A stretch of 64,000 bases of DNA. Source: Bufo bufo (taxonomy: Eukaryota > Chordata > Amphibia > Anura > Bufonidae). The stretch spans positions 216,262,624 to 216,326,623 of the forward strand of contig NC_053389.1 in assembly GCF_905171765.1 (NCBI RefSeq), given 5' to 3'. Position numbers and translations under genes: made by a program. Below are positions 32,866-45,211 of the stretch, in pieces (the first letter of the stretch is position 1; each line of letters begins with the position of its first letter). The notes under the pieces were generated by a model. The model made no database searches. It was given only the letters and a program-made list of their open reading frames with translations, and had not been told where the DNA came from.

Positions 32866-35364
32866 ATTGTTCTACTGGTGTGATTTACCAGTTTCCCCCC
32901 AAAAAAACAGATTGAGGCAGGGGTGTGATATACCTTCTTCCACAAATACTGCTCTTCTATAGGGACTTTTGTCCACCCCCAAAGACACCACCACCACCAT
33001 ATCCCCTCGGCTTGAGTCAGAGGAATTATTTTCCCATACATTTCAAGACCTTACCGATGCACAGCCATTCTTGGCATCTGATCAGGAAGAGGAGGTATCA
33101 ACGGTCGCCCCCCAGCAGTCTGACGACAGTACCCAGATCAGCCCAAGGAGGGTGGTCCCCGCTGTTGCTGCCTACTCCGAGATCTCTAATGTCAGTGGTG
33201 GTGAAGGTGACGAATCCGATCATGACGTGTCGATGGACGTCACGTGGGTGCCCACAAGAGAGGAAGAGGAGGGGAGTTCAGAGAGACGGAGCAGCAGATA
33301 GGGAGGAGAAGCAGGCAGAACTTACAGTGCACAGGAAGCAAAAAGCAGACTTCTAATGTATCTGGAACGAAACATCCACCATGCATGGTCACATCAGGCG
33401 CTCACAGGATGCCGGCACATGGCACAGACACGTGGTCTAGCAAACATGGGCAGGGAAGGTACATAACTTTTACTGCCCACTGGGTGAACCTTCTGACGGC
33501 CTTCGAGCATGCAACTCGTGGCACCCGTGTACATTTGGTGTTACCGCCATGGATTGCATGCAGGCCTGCCTCTTCTTCTCCTCCTCCTACTCCATCCTCC
33601 CTCTCCTCCTTGGCTGACTCCTCCTTTTCCGCTGCTACCGTCTCTTCTGCTGTGCCCCGCAAGATCCCCAGAACCTATTCGACATGCCAGGTGAGACGTT
33701 GCCATGCTGTGCTGCGTCTGTTGTGCATGGAAACCAAGAGCCACACCGGTTCTGCACTGCTTTTAGCCTTGCGGTCACAGGCAGATCAGTGGCTAACCCC
33801 GCTCAATTTGACAGTTGGTAAAGTGGTGTGCGACAACGGTGCCAATCTGCTGAGCGCGCTGAGAAAGGGCAAAATGACATACGTGCAGTGCATGGCACAC
33901 GTCCTGAACTTAGTCGTGCAGCGATTCGTTGCCAAATACCCCGGGGTCCAGGACGTCTTGCGGCAGGCCAGGAAAATCTCTGGCCATTTTAGAAGATCTT
34001 ACACGGCCATGGCTCGCCTTGCTGACGTTCAGCAGCGACACCACTTGCTCGTCAGACGTCTGCTTTGTGACAGCCCGACGCGCTGGAACTCCACCTTGTA
34101 TATGCTTGATAGGCTGCTCCAGCAGCAATGTGCCATTTTAGAAGATCTTACACGGCCATGGCTCACCTTGCTGACACCACCTTCCCGTCAGACGTCTTAT
34201 TTGTGACTGCCCGATGCGATGGAACTCCACTTTGTATATGCTTGATAGGCTGCTCCAGGGGAAACGTGCAGCAGAACAGATTCTGGGGAGCTTGGTTTTT
34301 TTTCACCATGCCAGTGGCTGCTCATGCGCGATGCATGCAGACTTCTGCGGCCATTTAATGAGATCACCAAACTGGTAAGTCGCAGCCAGGGCTCCATCAG
34401 TGACATCGTACCTTATGCCTTCTTTCTGGAGCATGCATTCTGTCGTGTCATTGATCAAGCCATCGAGGAGCAGGAGCAGGAAGATGAGGAAGTCGCAATG
34501 CTGGACGAATTCCCAGGGGGGGCTACTTCATCTAAATCAAGTCAACAACAGGAATCTGAAAAGGAGTCAGAGGAGGATGGTGCCTGGGCGGAGGAGGAGC
34601 AAGAAGAGCATGCTTTAAACGTTTCTGGGATCCCTGGTGTTGTCCGTGGATGGGGGGAGGAGAACGAGGACGACATTATCCTGGATGATGAGCAGGAGCC
34701 AGGCCACTCCACTGCTTCAAGTTTAGTGCAAATGGGGACCTTTATGCCCCAGTGTTTGAAGAGGGACCCTCATATAAAAAGCATAAAGAGCAAGGACCAG
34801 TACTGGGTGGCAATGTACTTAGACCCCCGGTACAAGCACAAAATGGCGGAATTGTTAACACCATCACAGAGGGCTGTCAGAATACAGCACTTCCAGGCCT
34901 TGCTTCGAGAAATGCTGCATTCTGGTTTTGCGGGCGCTGGCAGAGGAATTTTCACTCACAGAGAAACAGTTGCGGGTACCAATACAACAGTGCATGGAAG
35001 AAGAGGGCGGTTTGAAGATGTGTTGGTCACTTCGGGTATGAGATCATTCTTGCAGCCAACCCATCGACAGCCATCCTCCGGATCCAGCCTCAGGGAACGC
35101 CTGAGAAGCGATGAACCCCTGGACTACTGGGTGTGCAGGCTTGACCTGTGGCCAGAGCTGGCACAATTTTCCATGGAACTATTGGCTTATCCCTCATCCA
35201 CTGTAGTGTCCGAAAGGACGTTCAGTGCGGCAGAGGGAATCATGACCGACAAGCGCACTCGCCTAGCTCACGACAGTATGGACTACCTCACATTTCTAAA
35301 AATGAATGAGGCATGGATCTCGGAGGAATTCAACACATGTGACGAGTCGACCATGTTTGATTGA
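32866..35364 (+). pseudogene. hAT transposase relic A
   Basis: Remnant of a hAT-superfamily transposase. The acidic N-terminal part is in 32969-33301. The catalytic/insertion region (CDNGANLLSALRKGKM, AHVLNLVVQRFV, CDSPTRWNSTLYML) is in 33244-34206, and the C-terminal dimerisation domain (LDYWVCRLDLWPELAQFS, SERTFSAAEGIMTDKRT) is in 34324-35364. The parts lie in different frames. A segment of about 150 bp (33983-34132) is duplicated in tandem at 34133-34259, the second copy missing about 24 bp, and this breaks the frame. The N-terminal BED zinc finger expected in such elements is not visible. The intact-looking 346-codon C-terminal frame still carries the full dimerisation motif. Not functional as a whole. 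Confidence 0.85.
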
Positions 35365-35466
35365 ATATCCTCATGACAGCCCACAAATATCCGCCATCAC
35401 CCAGAACAAATCATGGTCCATGTCTTAGGTAAATACAGCGGCATAAAAGGCCTTTTATTTCCGTTG

Positions 35467-36055
35467 AATGACTAATTTTTGGGGCGTGTACTGGCCTACA
35501 GATACATATTTATCCTGTGACCGCCTAATGTACCTCCAGCCACAGAATCCAAAGTTCTTTGCTGTCAAGTAATGTCTATTGGCTAATTTTTGGGGCCTGT
35601 ACTGGCCAACAGTTACATTTTTATCCTGTGACCGCCTAATGTTCCTCCAGCTACAGAATCCTACAAAGTTGTGTGCTGTCAGGTGAATGCCTATTGGCAA
35701 ATTTTTGGGGACTGTACTGGCCGACAATTACATATTTATCCTGTGACCGCCTAATGTACCTCCAGCCACAGAATCCAAAGTTCTTTGCTGTCAGGTGAAT
35801 GCCTATTGGCTAATTTTTGGGGCCTCTACTGGCCGACAGTTACATATTTATCCTGTGACCGCCTAATGTACCTCGAGCCACAGAATCCAAAGTTCTTTGC
35901 TGTCCGGTGAACGCTTATTGGCTAATTTTTGGGACCTGTACTGGCCGACAGTTACATTTTTATCCTGTGACCGCCTAATGTCCCTCCAGCCACAGAATCC
36001 TACAGAGTTGTGTGCTGTCAGGTGAATGCCTATTGGCTAATTTTTGGGGCCTGTA
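35467..36055. repeat. 113-bp tandem array
   Basis: CTAATTTTTGGGGCCTGTAC-like unit starts at 35472, 35583, 35698, 35810, 35922 and 36037, spacings 111, 115, 112, 112 and 115. The 115-bp units carry an insertion (CTACAAAGTTGTGTG). It lies 3' of the hAT A relic. Confidence 0.92.
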
Positions 36056-36469
36056 CTAGAGTTAAGGTTGCCACCTTTTCTTCAAGCCAAACCCGAACAG
36101 AAGGGAGGGAGGCCCCCTTCCAGGCCCCACCAATGCCCCGCCTCCAGCCACGCCCATGCCCCACCTCCAAACACGCCCATGTCCCGCCTCCATACCTGAT
36201 CTCTGTCGCACCGCGATCGTTACGCTCCTGATCCCACGCCTGCGCCGTCCCGTTTAGTATTCGGCGCAGGCGCGGGATTTACGGGACGAAGAGGAGAACT
36301 CGGAGGTCAATCAACTGGACATGGGCGTGCCACTGCCAAAGGGTGAATAGACGGAGCCTCTAGGTGCTGCAGGAACTCCCTCATAGCACCTAGAGGCTCA
36401 TTAGCATATTAGAAGTCTTTATTTTAAGAGAACAGCGGCAGCGGCAGGCAGGGAGTTTTAAAACACACT

Positions 36470-36525
36470 GTTATGTAGCTGACTGACATTAGCCCATCGC
36501 TAATGTCAGTCAGCTACATAACATA
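36470..36525. repeat. Hairpin, relative of 5864-5958
   Basis: TTATGTAGCTGACTGACATTAGC and its reverse complement GCTAATGTCAGTCAGCTACATAA (both arms seen, loop about 6 nt) form a near-perfect hairpin. Confidence 0.8.
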
Positions 36526-36566
36526 ACGTTTTTTCTGATGATTGACAGATTCAGAAACCTGTTTAA

Positions 36567-37333
36567 AGGGCTTCTGTCACCCCACTAAACTCATTTTTAA
36601 TTTTTTTTTTGGCTTCTTATAATCCCTATACTGCGATATATGAATACATAATGTTATTAGTCATTTTGGTTCAGTAGATAATGAATAAAACGTACTTTTA
36701 TAATATGCAAATTACCTGTCTACCAGCAAGTAGGGCGGCTACTTGCTGGTAGCAGCCGCATCCTCCTATCATAATGACGCCCCCTCCTCATGTTGATTGA
36801 CAGGGCCAGCGGACGCGCTCGTCCTCTGGCTGGCCCTGTCTGCTATCAACATCTCGAGCCTGCGCCGTAACGGTATTCAGTCGGCGTAGGTGCACTGAGA
36901 GGAGGACGCTCGCTCGGCCGCTCCATCCTCAGTGCGCCTGCGCCGGGTGTAGATGTGACGTCATCGCGCAGGCGCACTGAGGATGGAGCGGCCGAGCGAG
37001 CGTCCTCCTCTCAGTGCGCCTGCGCCGACTGAATACCGTTACGGCGCAGGCTCGAGATATTGATAGCAGACAGGGCCAGCCAGAGGACGATCGCGTCCGC
37101 TGGCCCTGTCAATCAACATGCGGAGGGGGCGTCATTATGATAGGAGGATGCGGCTGCTACCAGCAAGTAGCCGCCCTACTTGCTGGTAGACAGGTAATTT
37201 GCATATTATAAAAGTAAGTTTTATTCATTATCTACTGAACCAAAATGACTAATAACATTATGTATTCATATATCGCAGTATAGGGATTATAAGAAGCCCA
37301 AAAAAAACAGTTTAGTGGGGTGACAGAAGCCCT
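36567..37333. mobile_element. 767-bp foldback element (TTAA target)
   Basis: Two arms of about 370 bp are near-identical reverse complements (about ten differences by eye) around a loop of about 20 bp that contains TGACGTCA (36956-36963). TTAA lies at each flank (36563-36566 and 37334-37337). Ends read AGGGCTTCTGTCACCCCACT. No coding sequence; the ORFs are palindrome artefacts. Confidence 0.93.
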
Positions 37334-37337
37334 TTAA

Positions 37338-37757
37338 ACACTGTTACATACAATTACACAATTCAAATGTTTTATATTTATACCTTTTTAGAAGTGAGTG
37401 ACTATCTAGTCCTGGTGTCAGGACTCAGAGTCAGACTGTCTTGGTCAGGTTGAAAAACCACTGCTGTACTGTCTGCAGGCAGGGCACAGTGGGCACTGGG
37501 CTGGGCACTAAATGGGCAGGCTGCTGGAGCTGGACTGGAGAGGAGAAGAAGAATGATTTCAATTCTCCCACGGAGCTCCCTGCCTCTCTCTCTGATGTCA
37601 CTTCCTGTGGACCTGACTTCCTTATCAGAGAGAAGGAGGGAGGGACTGGGAGGCAGGCAGGGGAGGAGCGAGGGGAGGAGCGAGGAGACCAGAGACTGAT
37701 TGAACAGTGAGTGAGCCGCTGCGCTGCCTGGGGGCATCACTGTAGTGTAGACTAGAG
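37338..37757. other. Internal sequence of the hAT-type insertion
   Basis: GC-rich, with purine-rich repeats (GGAGGAGCGAGG, twice). The ORFs of 89 and 112 codons on opposite strands have no recognisable domain. Confidence 0.35.
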
Positions 37758-37762
37758 GATGG

Positions 37763-38248
37763 TGTAAGGCTAAATTAGGCCCTTTGCCTAAATGTGTCCC
37801 ACAAGATTTCGGTGATCAGCTTGAATTAAGCCCTATTCGGTACCGAGAGAATGAATTAGATGGAGACCAAAAACACGTGTCTTTCTCTGATCCATTCTGG
37901 TTTATTCACTGCGTGCCAACACTTAATATAGGGGAGGATTGGCCTCCCATTACATCCAATCATATGTTAGCATTAGTCTTATCGTATGGCCTGAATACAC
38001 ATGAGCTCTGCACTTACAGAAATAGATGTTTCATAGTAGCAACAGTTAATCATTCAGGTATAAACATGAGAATGACCTTGTGAAGTAAGGCTGGTTAAAC
38101 AAATGTATGTATGGGGCCTTTTCTAATCTGGTCTCAATACTACAGAGGGAGAAAGACACAAATGAAATCTTAGAATAGTGCACTGGCCTGATGCAATCGT
38201 AATACATGTGGCTGAATAAGACAAAATGGAGTTACTTATACGCCATCA
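37763..38248 (-). repeat. ERV 3' LTR
   Basis: 486 bp. It differs from 45235-45720 by only two single-base indels and no substitutions by eye. The 99-codon frame on the plus strand inside it is a chance ORF, repeated in the other LTR. Confidence 0.95.
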
Positions 38249-38262
38249 ATCCTCTCTTTAGA
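38249..38262 (-). other. ERV polypurine tract
   Basis: The minus strand reads AAAGAGAGGAT directly before TGATGG of the 3' LTR, the expected place for plus-strand priming. Confidence 0.6.
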
Positions 38263-38653
38263 ACCTTAAGTTATCTTAAACTATATGGTTCTTTCTCTGC
38301 TCTTCCTTTGTTTGCTTGTAAGCCTTTAGATATTCCATATACCCTTCAGGAGTATAATCCTCAGGCTTTGTTGGGGTTGTGTTTGCCTCTTCTACCTCTA
38401 ACCGAGTATAGAGGCATGTTGAGTGTACCCCTCTTTCGGACACAATTTTTTACATACGGCCAGAAGGGAGGGGCACACACTACAGACAACAGCAGAGACC
38501 CACTATTGCAGCGTCCACGGCGAGTGCCACTCCTAAACATATCTTATTTGACCAAAGTCAGGTATTCAGCCAAGAAAGCCAGTCCCACCAACCTTGGTCA
38601 ACATCCTGTTTTATATGTTTTCTCATCGCTTCTAGTTGGCCCTATTTTATCTT

Positions 38654-38920
38654 TTATTCCACGGAGTGATCTAATAAATTGAAACAACACATCCCTGCGA
38701 ACGCTGAGCATCCTACACCATATTGGAGCAATAAATAGTCAATAGTTGCCCTATTCTGCAGGATAGCCTTTTCATACGATTGTATATCCAGCAGCATATC
38801 TTGCAGAACTGCACTAGTGACATTTATCTGTTTTATCATAAAACAGGCAAGTTTTGATATTGTCCTGTGGTTATATATGGCCAACCCTGGTACTCCTATC
38901 AAAGATACCCCTAAACTCAT
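38654..38920 (-). pseudogene. ERV env transmembrane-unit remnant
   Basis: Fragment of the membrane-fusion subunit of Env. It contains the heptad-rich stretch leading to LQNRATIDYLL and a CX6CC motif (CSAFAGMCC), the loop that bonds covalently to the surface unit in gamma-type retroviruses. The frame ends soon after. The fusion peptide side and the membrane anchor are not in the same frame, and the anchor may be encoded in 38300-38650 with interruptions. Inactive. Confidence 0.8.
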
Positions 38921-39167
38921 ATATTCTAATCTAGAGAGGGATTCACATTATAAACACAATTTTCTGGTAGCTGTAGGGAAGTGTATCTCGTGTGTCGTGT
39001 CTGCATTGCTGGAAATAGTGTAACATTGCTAATGTCAGCCTGCTATTGTACAGGTCCCTCTGTAATATTGGCTGTAAGTATGTGTAACTAGTATTCCCAC
39101 AGGCCAATATCCCATTCCTGCTGGTAAGGGTACATGTTTGTCTAGGGATGGTACTGTTTTTGTAATA

Positions 39168-39815
39168 TTACATTGCATATTTCTTTCCTGATATTATCTT
39201 TTTACAACTACATAAATCTCTATCACAAATATTTGGCTTAGTCTTATTCTGCATTTTTGCTTGTATGCAGGGAGGCAATAGTGTCTCATCACAGGTGAAG
39301 TTATAACATATTTCTGCTGCTGTGACAAGACCTGTAATTACTTCTATCATATTACTCTGCAGATTCTCATATGTAGGACAGTCATAACAAGCATGATAAG
39401 GATTTACATATCCATATTTAAACATCATGATCCTCAAATCAGTGTTCATTCCATGGGAACGTAGGAGCCCCGTCCATACAGCTACTGGGGTGGGGACTGC
39501 TACCAGACATGTCTCCAAAATGTTAGATGCCGATAAAGTGGTTCGGAGACAAAAGTCAGTTAAGTTCAGAGTTTTGGCCAGTACAAGCCATAAGTTCTCC
39601 TTTGTCTTCCACAGATTGCCTTCCCCTCTGCATTCTGTTTTCAAGTATATCTGTCTGTCCCACAGCCAGGGACAAAGTAGAAGACACAAAATTGCAATTA
39701 TTAAGGCACTGCATCTCAGCCATCTCGAGGAATTTCCCAACTGCGTCCATCTCGGTTGAGGGTCAAGGCTGTCTGCCTCCGTTAGTACCCCCTTCTGTAT
39801 CTTCTTCGAGGTCAA
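39168..39815 (-). pseudogene. ERV env surface-unit remnant
   Basis: Envelope N-terminal part, about 215 codons open from an ATG at 39815 that overlaps the pol end. A hydrophobic segment at about residues 35-50 (SALIIAILCLLLCPWLW) would be the signal peptide. Cysteines and N-glycosylation sequons (NLT, NFT, NKT) follow, as expected for a surface glycoprotein that binds the cell receptor. The frame stops at 39168, before any visible furin-type cleavage site. The transmembrane subunit lies further along in another frame, so env is broken. No receptor group can be assigned from what is left. Confidence 0.75.
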
Positions 39816-42130
39816 GGCTGTCTGCCCCGTTAGTACCCTCTGGGCCTCGTTGGAGGTCAGGCTGTCTGCCCCCGTTAGTACCTCTCTTTTCCTTCACCAA
39901 CTTAATCCTTGTGGTGTGGATCCACGTGGGTGACTGTTCAGTGAGGACTGCTGTTCTGGTGATCGCGACTACCTCGGTGGGTGGTCCGTAGGTGAAACTT
40001 CCTGGTTCCTTTCCCTTCTTTAAGATCTTGATCATCACCTGGTTGCCTATCCTGAATGGACGGGTTGATTCCTGTGAAGAGAGGAGACTTACAAGCAACT
40101 TTTTCTTCTAGTTTTACTGAGGACTTTGATCAGATTAGTACTTCTCTCTGATCAGGTCCAAGTCCCCTTCCTGCATCCACCAGGGGGCGTCTTGCCCATG
40201 GTGTGGGAAAAGGCCTACCCATGAGTATCTCAATGCTGTTTATGTTCCTACTCTGTGGAATGTCCTACTCTGTGGAAATGTGCTACTTAAGATGGAAGCA
40301 CTGTGTTGGGGAATGCCATAACTTCCCCTCTTCGCAGACTAATCCATATCTCAGGAATTTTTCTGCAATACTGGATAACACCGGTCCTGCTGTTCCTGTC
40401 AGTGACATACCACTGAAGATCAGTAAGTATTTGCAGCATCTCAGGGGTTGGAGATGCAAACATGGCATCTCCCAATGGTACAACAAACCTGTGAGGTTGC
40501 ATTTGGCCACTCGTTTCGCCACCTTATCTGCCAGCGCATTGCCCTGTGAGACATGATCCTTACCATCTGCTGCCGTGATTCTCTCCTCTGCCAAATCATA
40601 CCATGGTCCCCACACTACCCCATGTGCGTACCTACTCTCCAGTATAAATGGTGACAGGTCTATCAGTATGTAGAATAAATGCTCTAGTGAGTGCAATAAG
40701 GCTCAGCTGCCTGCTGTGTTAAGTGCGGATGTCCTTGAGTAGGCCTACAACATCATGAGTGGTGTGCAAAATGGTGTAATGTCACATTGTGAAAGGAGTT
40801 GCCAACTCTACATCATAGCACAGGCTGCAAGAGAACACAGACATGCCGGCATCCCCTGGACAGAGGTGGGCATTACCTTTGAGAAAAATACACAAGGACG
40901 CAACTTGCCTCCGTTTTCTTGTGTCAGTACACCCGCCATGGTTTTACAATTTTGGCGTGCAAACATGTGGAAGGGCATATTATAGTCAGGGAGGCCCAGC
41001 CCTGGACTCGACATGAGCGAACATTTCAGACAATCAAATGCATTGTACATTTCAGAAGACCATTTAATCAAATCTGGATTTTCTTCCAGACTGGCTTGCC
41101 TCAAAACATTGTCAATAGTGGGAGAAATCAAGAATCCATTGTCTACAGTAATTTATCACACCAAGGAAAGATAACATTTCCTTCTTGGTGTGCGGGGTGA
41201 CCAGGCCCGCAATAGACTGGACTCTTTCTGCGTTGATTCTCCGTTCACCTTTTGTGAGGACAAAGCCCAAGTATTCAACCTGCATTTTACACCATTGCAT
41301 TTTCTTAAGTGTCACTTTGTGACCACATCCTGACAATCATTATAACAGTGATAAACCATCCTGAATGCTGGCCTCCGCTGACATGCTACACAGTAACAAA
41401 TCACCGACATATTGCAGCAGCACAGAACCTTGGGGGGATGTACCATGACTCTAACATCGCTCGGAGGACTATGCTGTACACTACAGGTGAATCAGCATAT
41501 CCCTAGGGTCTGCCCCAGGTCAGTTGGCGTCTGTCAAAGGAAAAAGCAAAAAGTAGTCTGGTTATCTTATCAACTGGGATAGAAAAGAAAGCATTTTTCA
41601 GATCTATCACACTGAAACCAAACAGCGTCTGCTGGAATGGCAGATAATAATTAAGTGACATCAGGTACAACAGGGGCTATAGGCACAATGATGTTGTTGA
41701 TGGCCCTTAAATCCTGTACAAAGCGGGCAGCACCATCTGCCTTTGTCACTGGATTCACGGGCGTGCTGTAGGGTGAAATCACCTCTGCCAGGATTCCCTT
41801 TTGTAGGAATTCTTCTATCATTGGCCTAAGCCCATCAAGTTTCTCTTTTAACAGCAGGTATTGTTTCTGGAACACTGAGATGACACCTGGTTTCACAGTA
41901 GCTGTGTAATGTGTGCAATCTATGAATCCTGTGTCATATTCATTTGAGGACCATAATGCAGGGTTAATGTTATTCTGGGTGGTCCTGTATGTTTGCAAGA
42001 ATCAGTGGCACTGGTGTAGAGACTGGAATGAGACCTGAGTGTACTCTTATGTCCTGATTCTTTGCTGATACCTGCAAGTTAAGCCTAATGAACAAATCTC
42101 TCCCTAATAGGCTGACTGGGCAATCTAGTA
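39763..42130 (-). pseudogene. ERV pol (protease end, RT, RNase H, integrase end)
   Basis: Broken retroviral polymerase gene. The right end (about 42000-42130) shows the protease C-terminus (LLGRDLF). RT N-terminal sequence runs through 41998-41651 (EEFLQKGILAEVISPYSTP, DLRAINNIIVP). RT palm-end and connection pieces lie at 41336-41112 (VEYLGFVLTKG, FLGVINYCRQW) and 41131-40808 (LTQENGGKLRPCVFFSK). RNase H is at 40696-40283 (GNALADKVAKRVA). The integrase C-terminus is at 40098-39763 (GPPTEVVAITRTAVLTE, PTWIH). Catalytic YxDD and the integrase DDE core were not seen, so deletions accompany at least five frame changes. The integrase end overlaps the env start by about 50 bp, as usual in gammaretroviruses. 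Non-functional. Confidence 0.85.
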
Positions 42131-42249
42131 TAATGCTAAATACATGACATGATGTATTCCCTGTCCATGGTTTCTACCGGTAAGGAATCTGTTCTGTATG
42201 TCCTTGTCAGTACCCCATTTATTCCCATAGAGGGCTCACATTTCCTTCC

Positions 42250-42869
42250 TGACACTCTGAGTCACCTAAGTCCGCCCCTTTCAGTCGGACGCTTTGGTCT
42301 GTCTTCTGTTCTGCCATTAGTATCTTAGCTGTCCATACGAGCAGAGCTCTGATGTTAAGCACAACACTGAACATGTAACATGTAACTGCAAACATTGAAA
42401 CAAACAGATCTGACAATACAGACATGAACACACAAAGGACCCATAAAAACTTTTCATTGAAATAAAAATGTACAGCTTGATCAATGCTGTTGGTACCAAA
42501 AACCCCAAAAACTTCCAATAAAATAAAATTCTTAATGCGCATATTTAAAAACAAATACCGTATTCCATACGCATTCATATACATTTTCATGTACTCATCT
42601 TCACAAACCAGCTCATACCACGCCCTTATAGATAAAATATGAATTACACACACAGCTCTGCTACGTACATATAACTCAGAGCCACACCCATTCACATTCC
42701 ACTGAATCATGTATCTTTCACCCAATCACACAATCTCTTTGTTACATCCCAAAACTTGCAGCACAGACATACACAGCAATTGCTGATGGTCTGTCGCTGT
42801 AAAACAATATACATGTTAATCATACAGTCATTTTGTTAAAATTAACAAATCATCTTATATGCCATGTCG

Positions 42870-42900
<31 letters not shown>

Positions 42901-44110
42901 TTTTTTAGTGTTACACAAATCGCCACTTATTGTATATAACTAACACTTCCCCCATTTCCTCTGCCTTGCGTCTCCTATTTCAGGAGTGTTCGAACAGGGG
43001 AAGTAAAGCAATACATCAAGGACATTCAGCTGTACCACATGTTCCTCAAACTTTTACTCACATCTGAATAAGAACTTATTGGGTGCAACCTTAGATTGTT
43101 ACGAGTGGACACTTCCAATTAGCATCATCACTGCAGGCACATTTTAAACCATCGGAACATGCAATTTGGAAAGATACAATCAATACTGGAGCCCTGTCTG
43201 GAATATCTTATAGATAACACAGGTTAGTATCTTCACATTGCTGCTTATGCATTACCAATTAGCAGCCCCCCTCCCCCCTCAACCCCCATATGAAATTCCT
43301 GAGCAGAGGAGGGGGGTGAGATGGGAGGGGGCTCTCTCTGAAAACACATCTCAAACAGGACAGGAAGAAGTTTTTTTGTAGTACTACAAGTGACATTTTG
43401 GAATGTGGTGGGGGGGAGGGATGCCTCATGGCAACCTTTGTTCTCTATAGGATTCAAAATCCTCCATCTTGAAATAAGAAATGCTGCTCATTTCATTTCT
43501 CTAACTTCAAGTTCTCTCAGTCACTTCCATATACACTTTTTCACCATAACTCACCTTGCACCAGGCTATTATTATCCTTTAACAACTTCTCTCTTCAACT
43601 ATCAATACACTTATGCATTAACTGTCCATCTTTTAGTGCTGTAATCTCTAATTCCAGGGACTATAAATCGTCACTATTTAAACACACACAGATCATTAGG
43701 GCAACAAAACTTAACCAGTTCATTTCTGAACGTTTAACACAAGCCCTTTCTAATTGCAAACACTGAGACACTTTTTCCCTTGCCATGAATTAACTTCCTG
43801 ACTCTGCTGTGTCTTGTCACTCACTATAGCCCCCCTTCACAATCACAGGAGCTCTGATGTACACTGTCTGTAAGCTTCTAACAGATTTTTGCAGCTTTTC
43901 AATCCTGCCAGCCTAGCATAACATTCTGTTTCACATTTTATTCTACTTGTACTGCGTGTAGTATAACTAGTATGCGGTGTGCCAATATTTAGACCGTGCT
44001 CCATTATGTTTCCAAATGTTGGCATGGGGGGGTCGGTATTTTTCTTCTAGTTCTAATGGTATAACCGCTGTTACAGCATCTTCCTCAATCTGAGTCAGAA
44101 CCTGGATTTA
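42250..44110 (-). other. Decayed ERV gag region
   Basis: No capsid or zinc-knuckle motif could be read. The stretch is AT-rich with a T homopolymer of about 28 near 42869-42896 (A-tail on the minus strand), which may mark a retroposed insertion. The 168-codon minus frame at 42219-42725 is hydrophobic and has no gag signature. Confidence 0.35.
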
Positions 44111-44245
44111 TTATAAGGTGGAGGGGATTTCTGACTTCTCTTCTTTGTACCTACCTCCTGTTCTATTTCATGTAGAGACCAATCATTTTGGGACTTTTTA
44201 GATTCTTATTCTTCTTGCTATTACCTGCATCATACCAGTGGGGGG

Positions 44246-44554
44246 CTATTTCCAGCCATTGTTCTGCACTCCTGGACATGTAATCATGTCCCAGGAAGGA
44301 TCGGCATTGAAATGCGGCCAGGCTGTTTTATCACCTAGACATAGTCCTTTGACCATATCCATATGATAAATACTATTATCACCGTCCCTGGGGAATGGAT
44401 CTGCAGCATCCATTACCTCGGTCCAGCCTGCTAGATTATCTACCCACGGGTTGATCAGGTAATAGTTTGTTGGACTAACACGGGCTACATAGATTTTGCA
44501 AGTCTCTCCTGGTTCTGGTTTAGGGAATTTAGTTTTAGACCCTTGTCCTCCCAT
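44246..44554 (-). pseudogene. ERV gag N-terminus (matrix)
   Basis: Start of the retroviral Gag. ATG at 44554 gives MGGQGSK, a myristoylation-type N-terminus (Gly after Met, Ser/Lys soon after) as in matrix proteins that anchor assembly at the plasma membrane. About 102 residues are open, rich in Trp/Pro (INPWVDNLAGWTEV). It is followed by a stop; beyond it, in a shifted frame near 44113-44124, the codons read PPPY, the late-domain motif used for budding. Capsid and nucleocapsid could not be recognised in 42250-43830, so gag is at least frameshifted and probably partly deleted or replaced. It lies about 660 bp after the primer site, a normal leader length. Confidence 0.7.
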
Positions 44555-45211
44555 GTTAGTATTTATAGTTCAAAGAATAAGTGAGACAATCACTGTCAGG
44601 ACTGGCTGTACTGCACTGAAATAGCGCCGACAAGACCTGTCAACTGATCAGCTGATTCGTATCTTAATGTCTCTCTATACTCTTTGGACCCCTATCGACT
44701 ATCGACTATTGTTGTTTCGGACCGCCACTTGCGTTCAAATTTTCCGGGTCAACAGATCGCTCTTAGCCGAAAAACTGGGGCGTCTTGCAGTCCTCCACAA
44801 CACAAACAATTTTACACATTAACAGTAGTTTAACCCAAAATACATCAATTTGATAATAACAGTGGGATGCGACCGTACACTTACCACCCGGTCAGTATCT
44901 CACACAAACAGATAATCTTATTACTTCTAAAATACTTATACTATATATATATATAGGAGTTAATCCAAGCTTGTACCTTCTGTTCCCGGAACAGATTATT
45001 CATATTCATAGTGCACTTTTTATATCTCACGATATGGACTCCCGGAGCCTCTTACAATCAACTTTTGCGTGTGCCCCAGACACCCCAGACACCGCAATTC
45101 ACCGAAATCATAAATAGATGGTTCAACTTACTTTAAGTCGAGATTTTGGTCAGTGCCTCCAGGTCCGAAGAAGACAATTGATGTCTCTTGTACCTAAAGA
45201 TGGCCCTCTCG

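Larger units (their letters stand above)
24824..36062 (+). mobile_element. hAT element A, split by nested insertions
   Basis: The left end near 24824 (TAGAGATAAGCGAACCAC) resembles the outward end of hAT B at 51520 (TAGTGATGATCGAGCAC on the other strand). A 5' noncoding part (about 25200-25621) is cut by the chromovirus and resumes near 32866 into hAT transposase relics, then a 113-bp tandem array. The 3' terminus of this copy is not identified, so the end coordinate marks only where the next insertion begins. Confidence 0.6.

Noticed and set aside
37784..38083. 99-codon ORF, repeated at 45259-45555 within a 145-codon ORF
   Set aside because: It is antisense sequence within the ERV LTRs; the repetition comes from the LTR pair, with no domain or family match.
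42869..42910. Long T tract as a processed-gene poly(A) tail
   Set aside because: No recognisable coding or SINE body next to it on the minus strand; kept only as a note in the ERV gag region.
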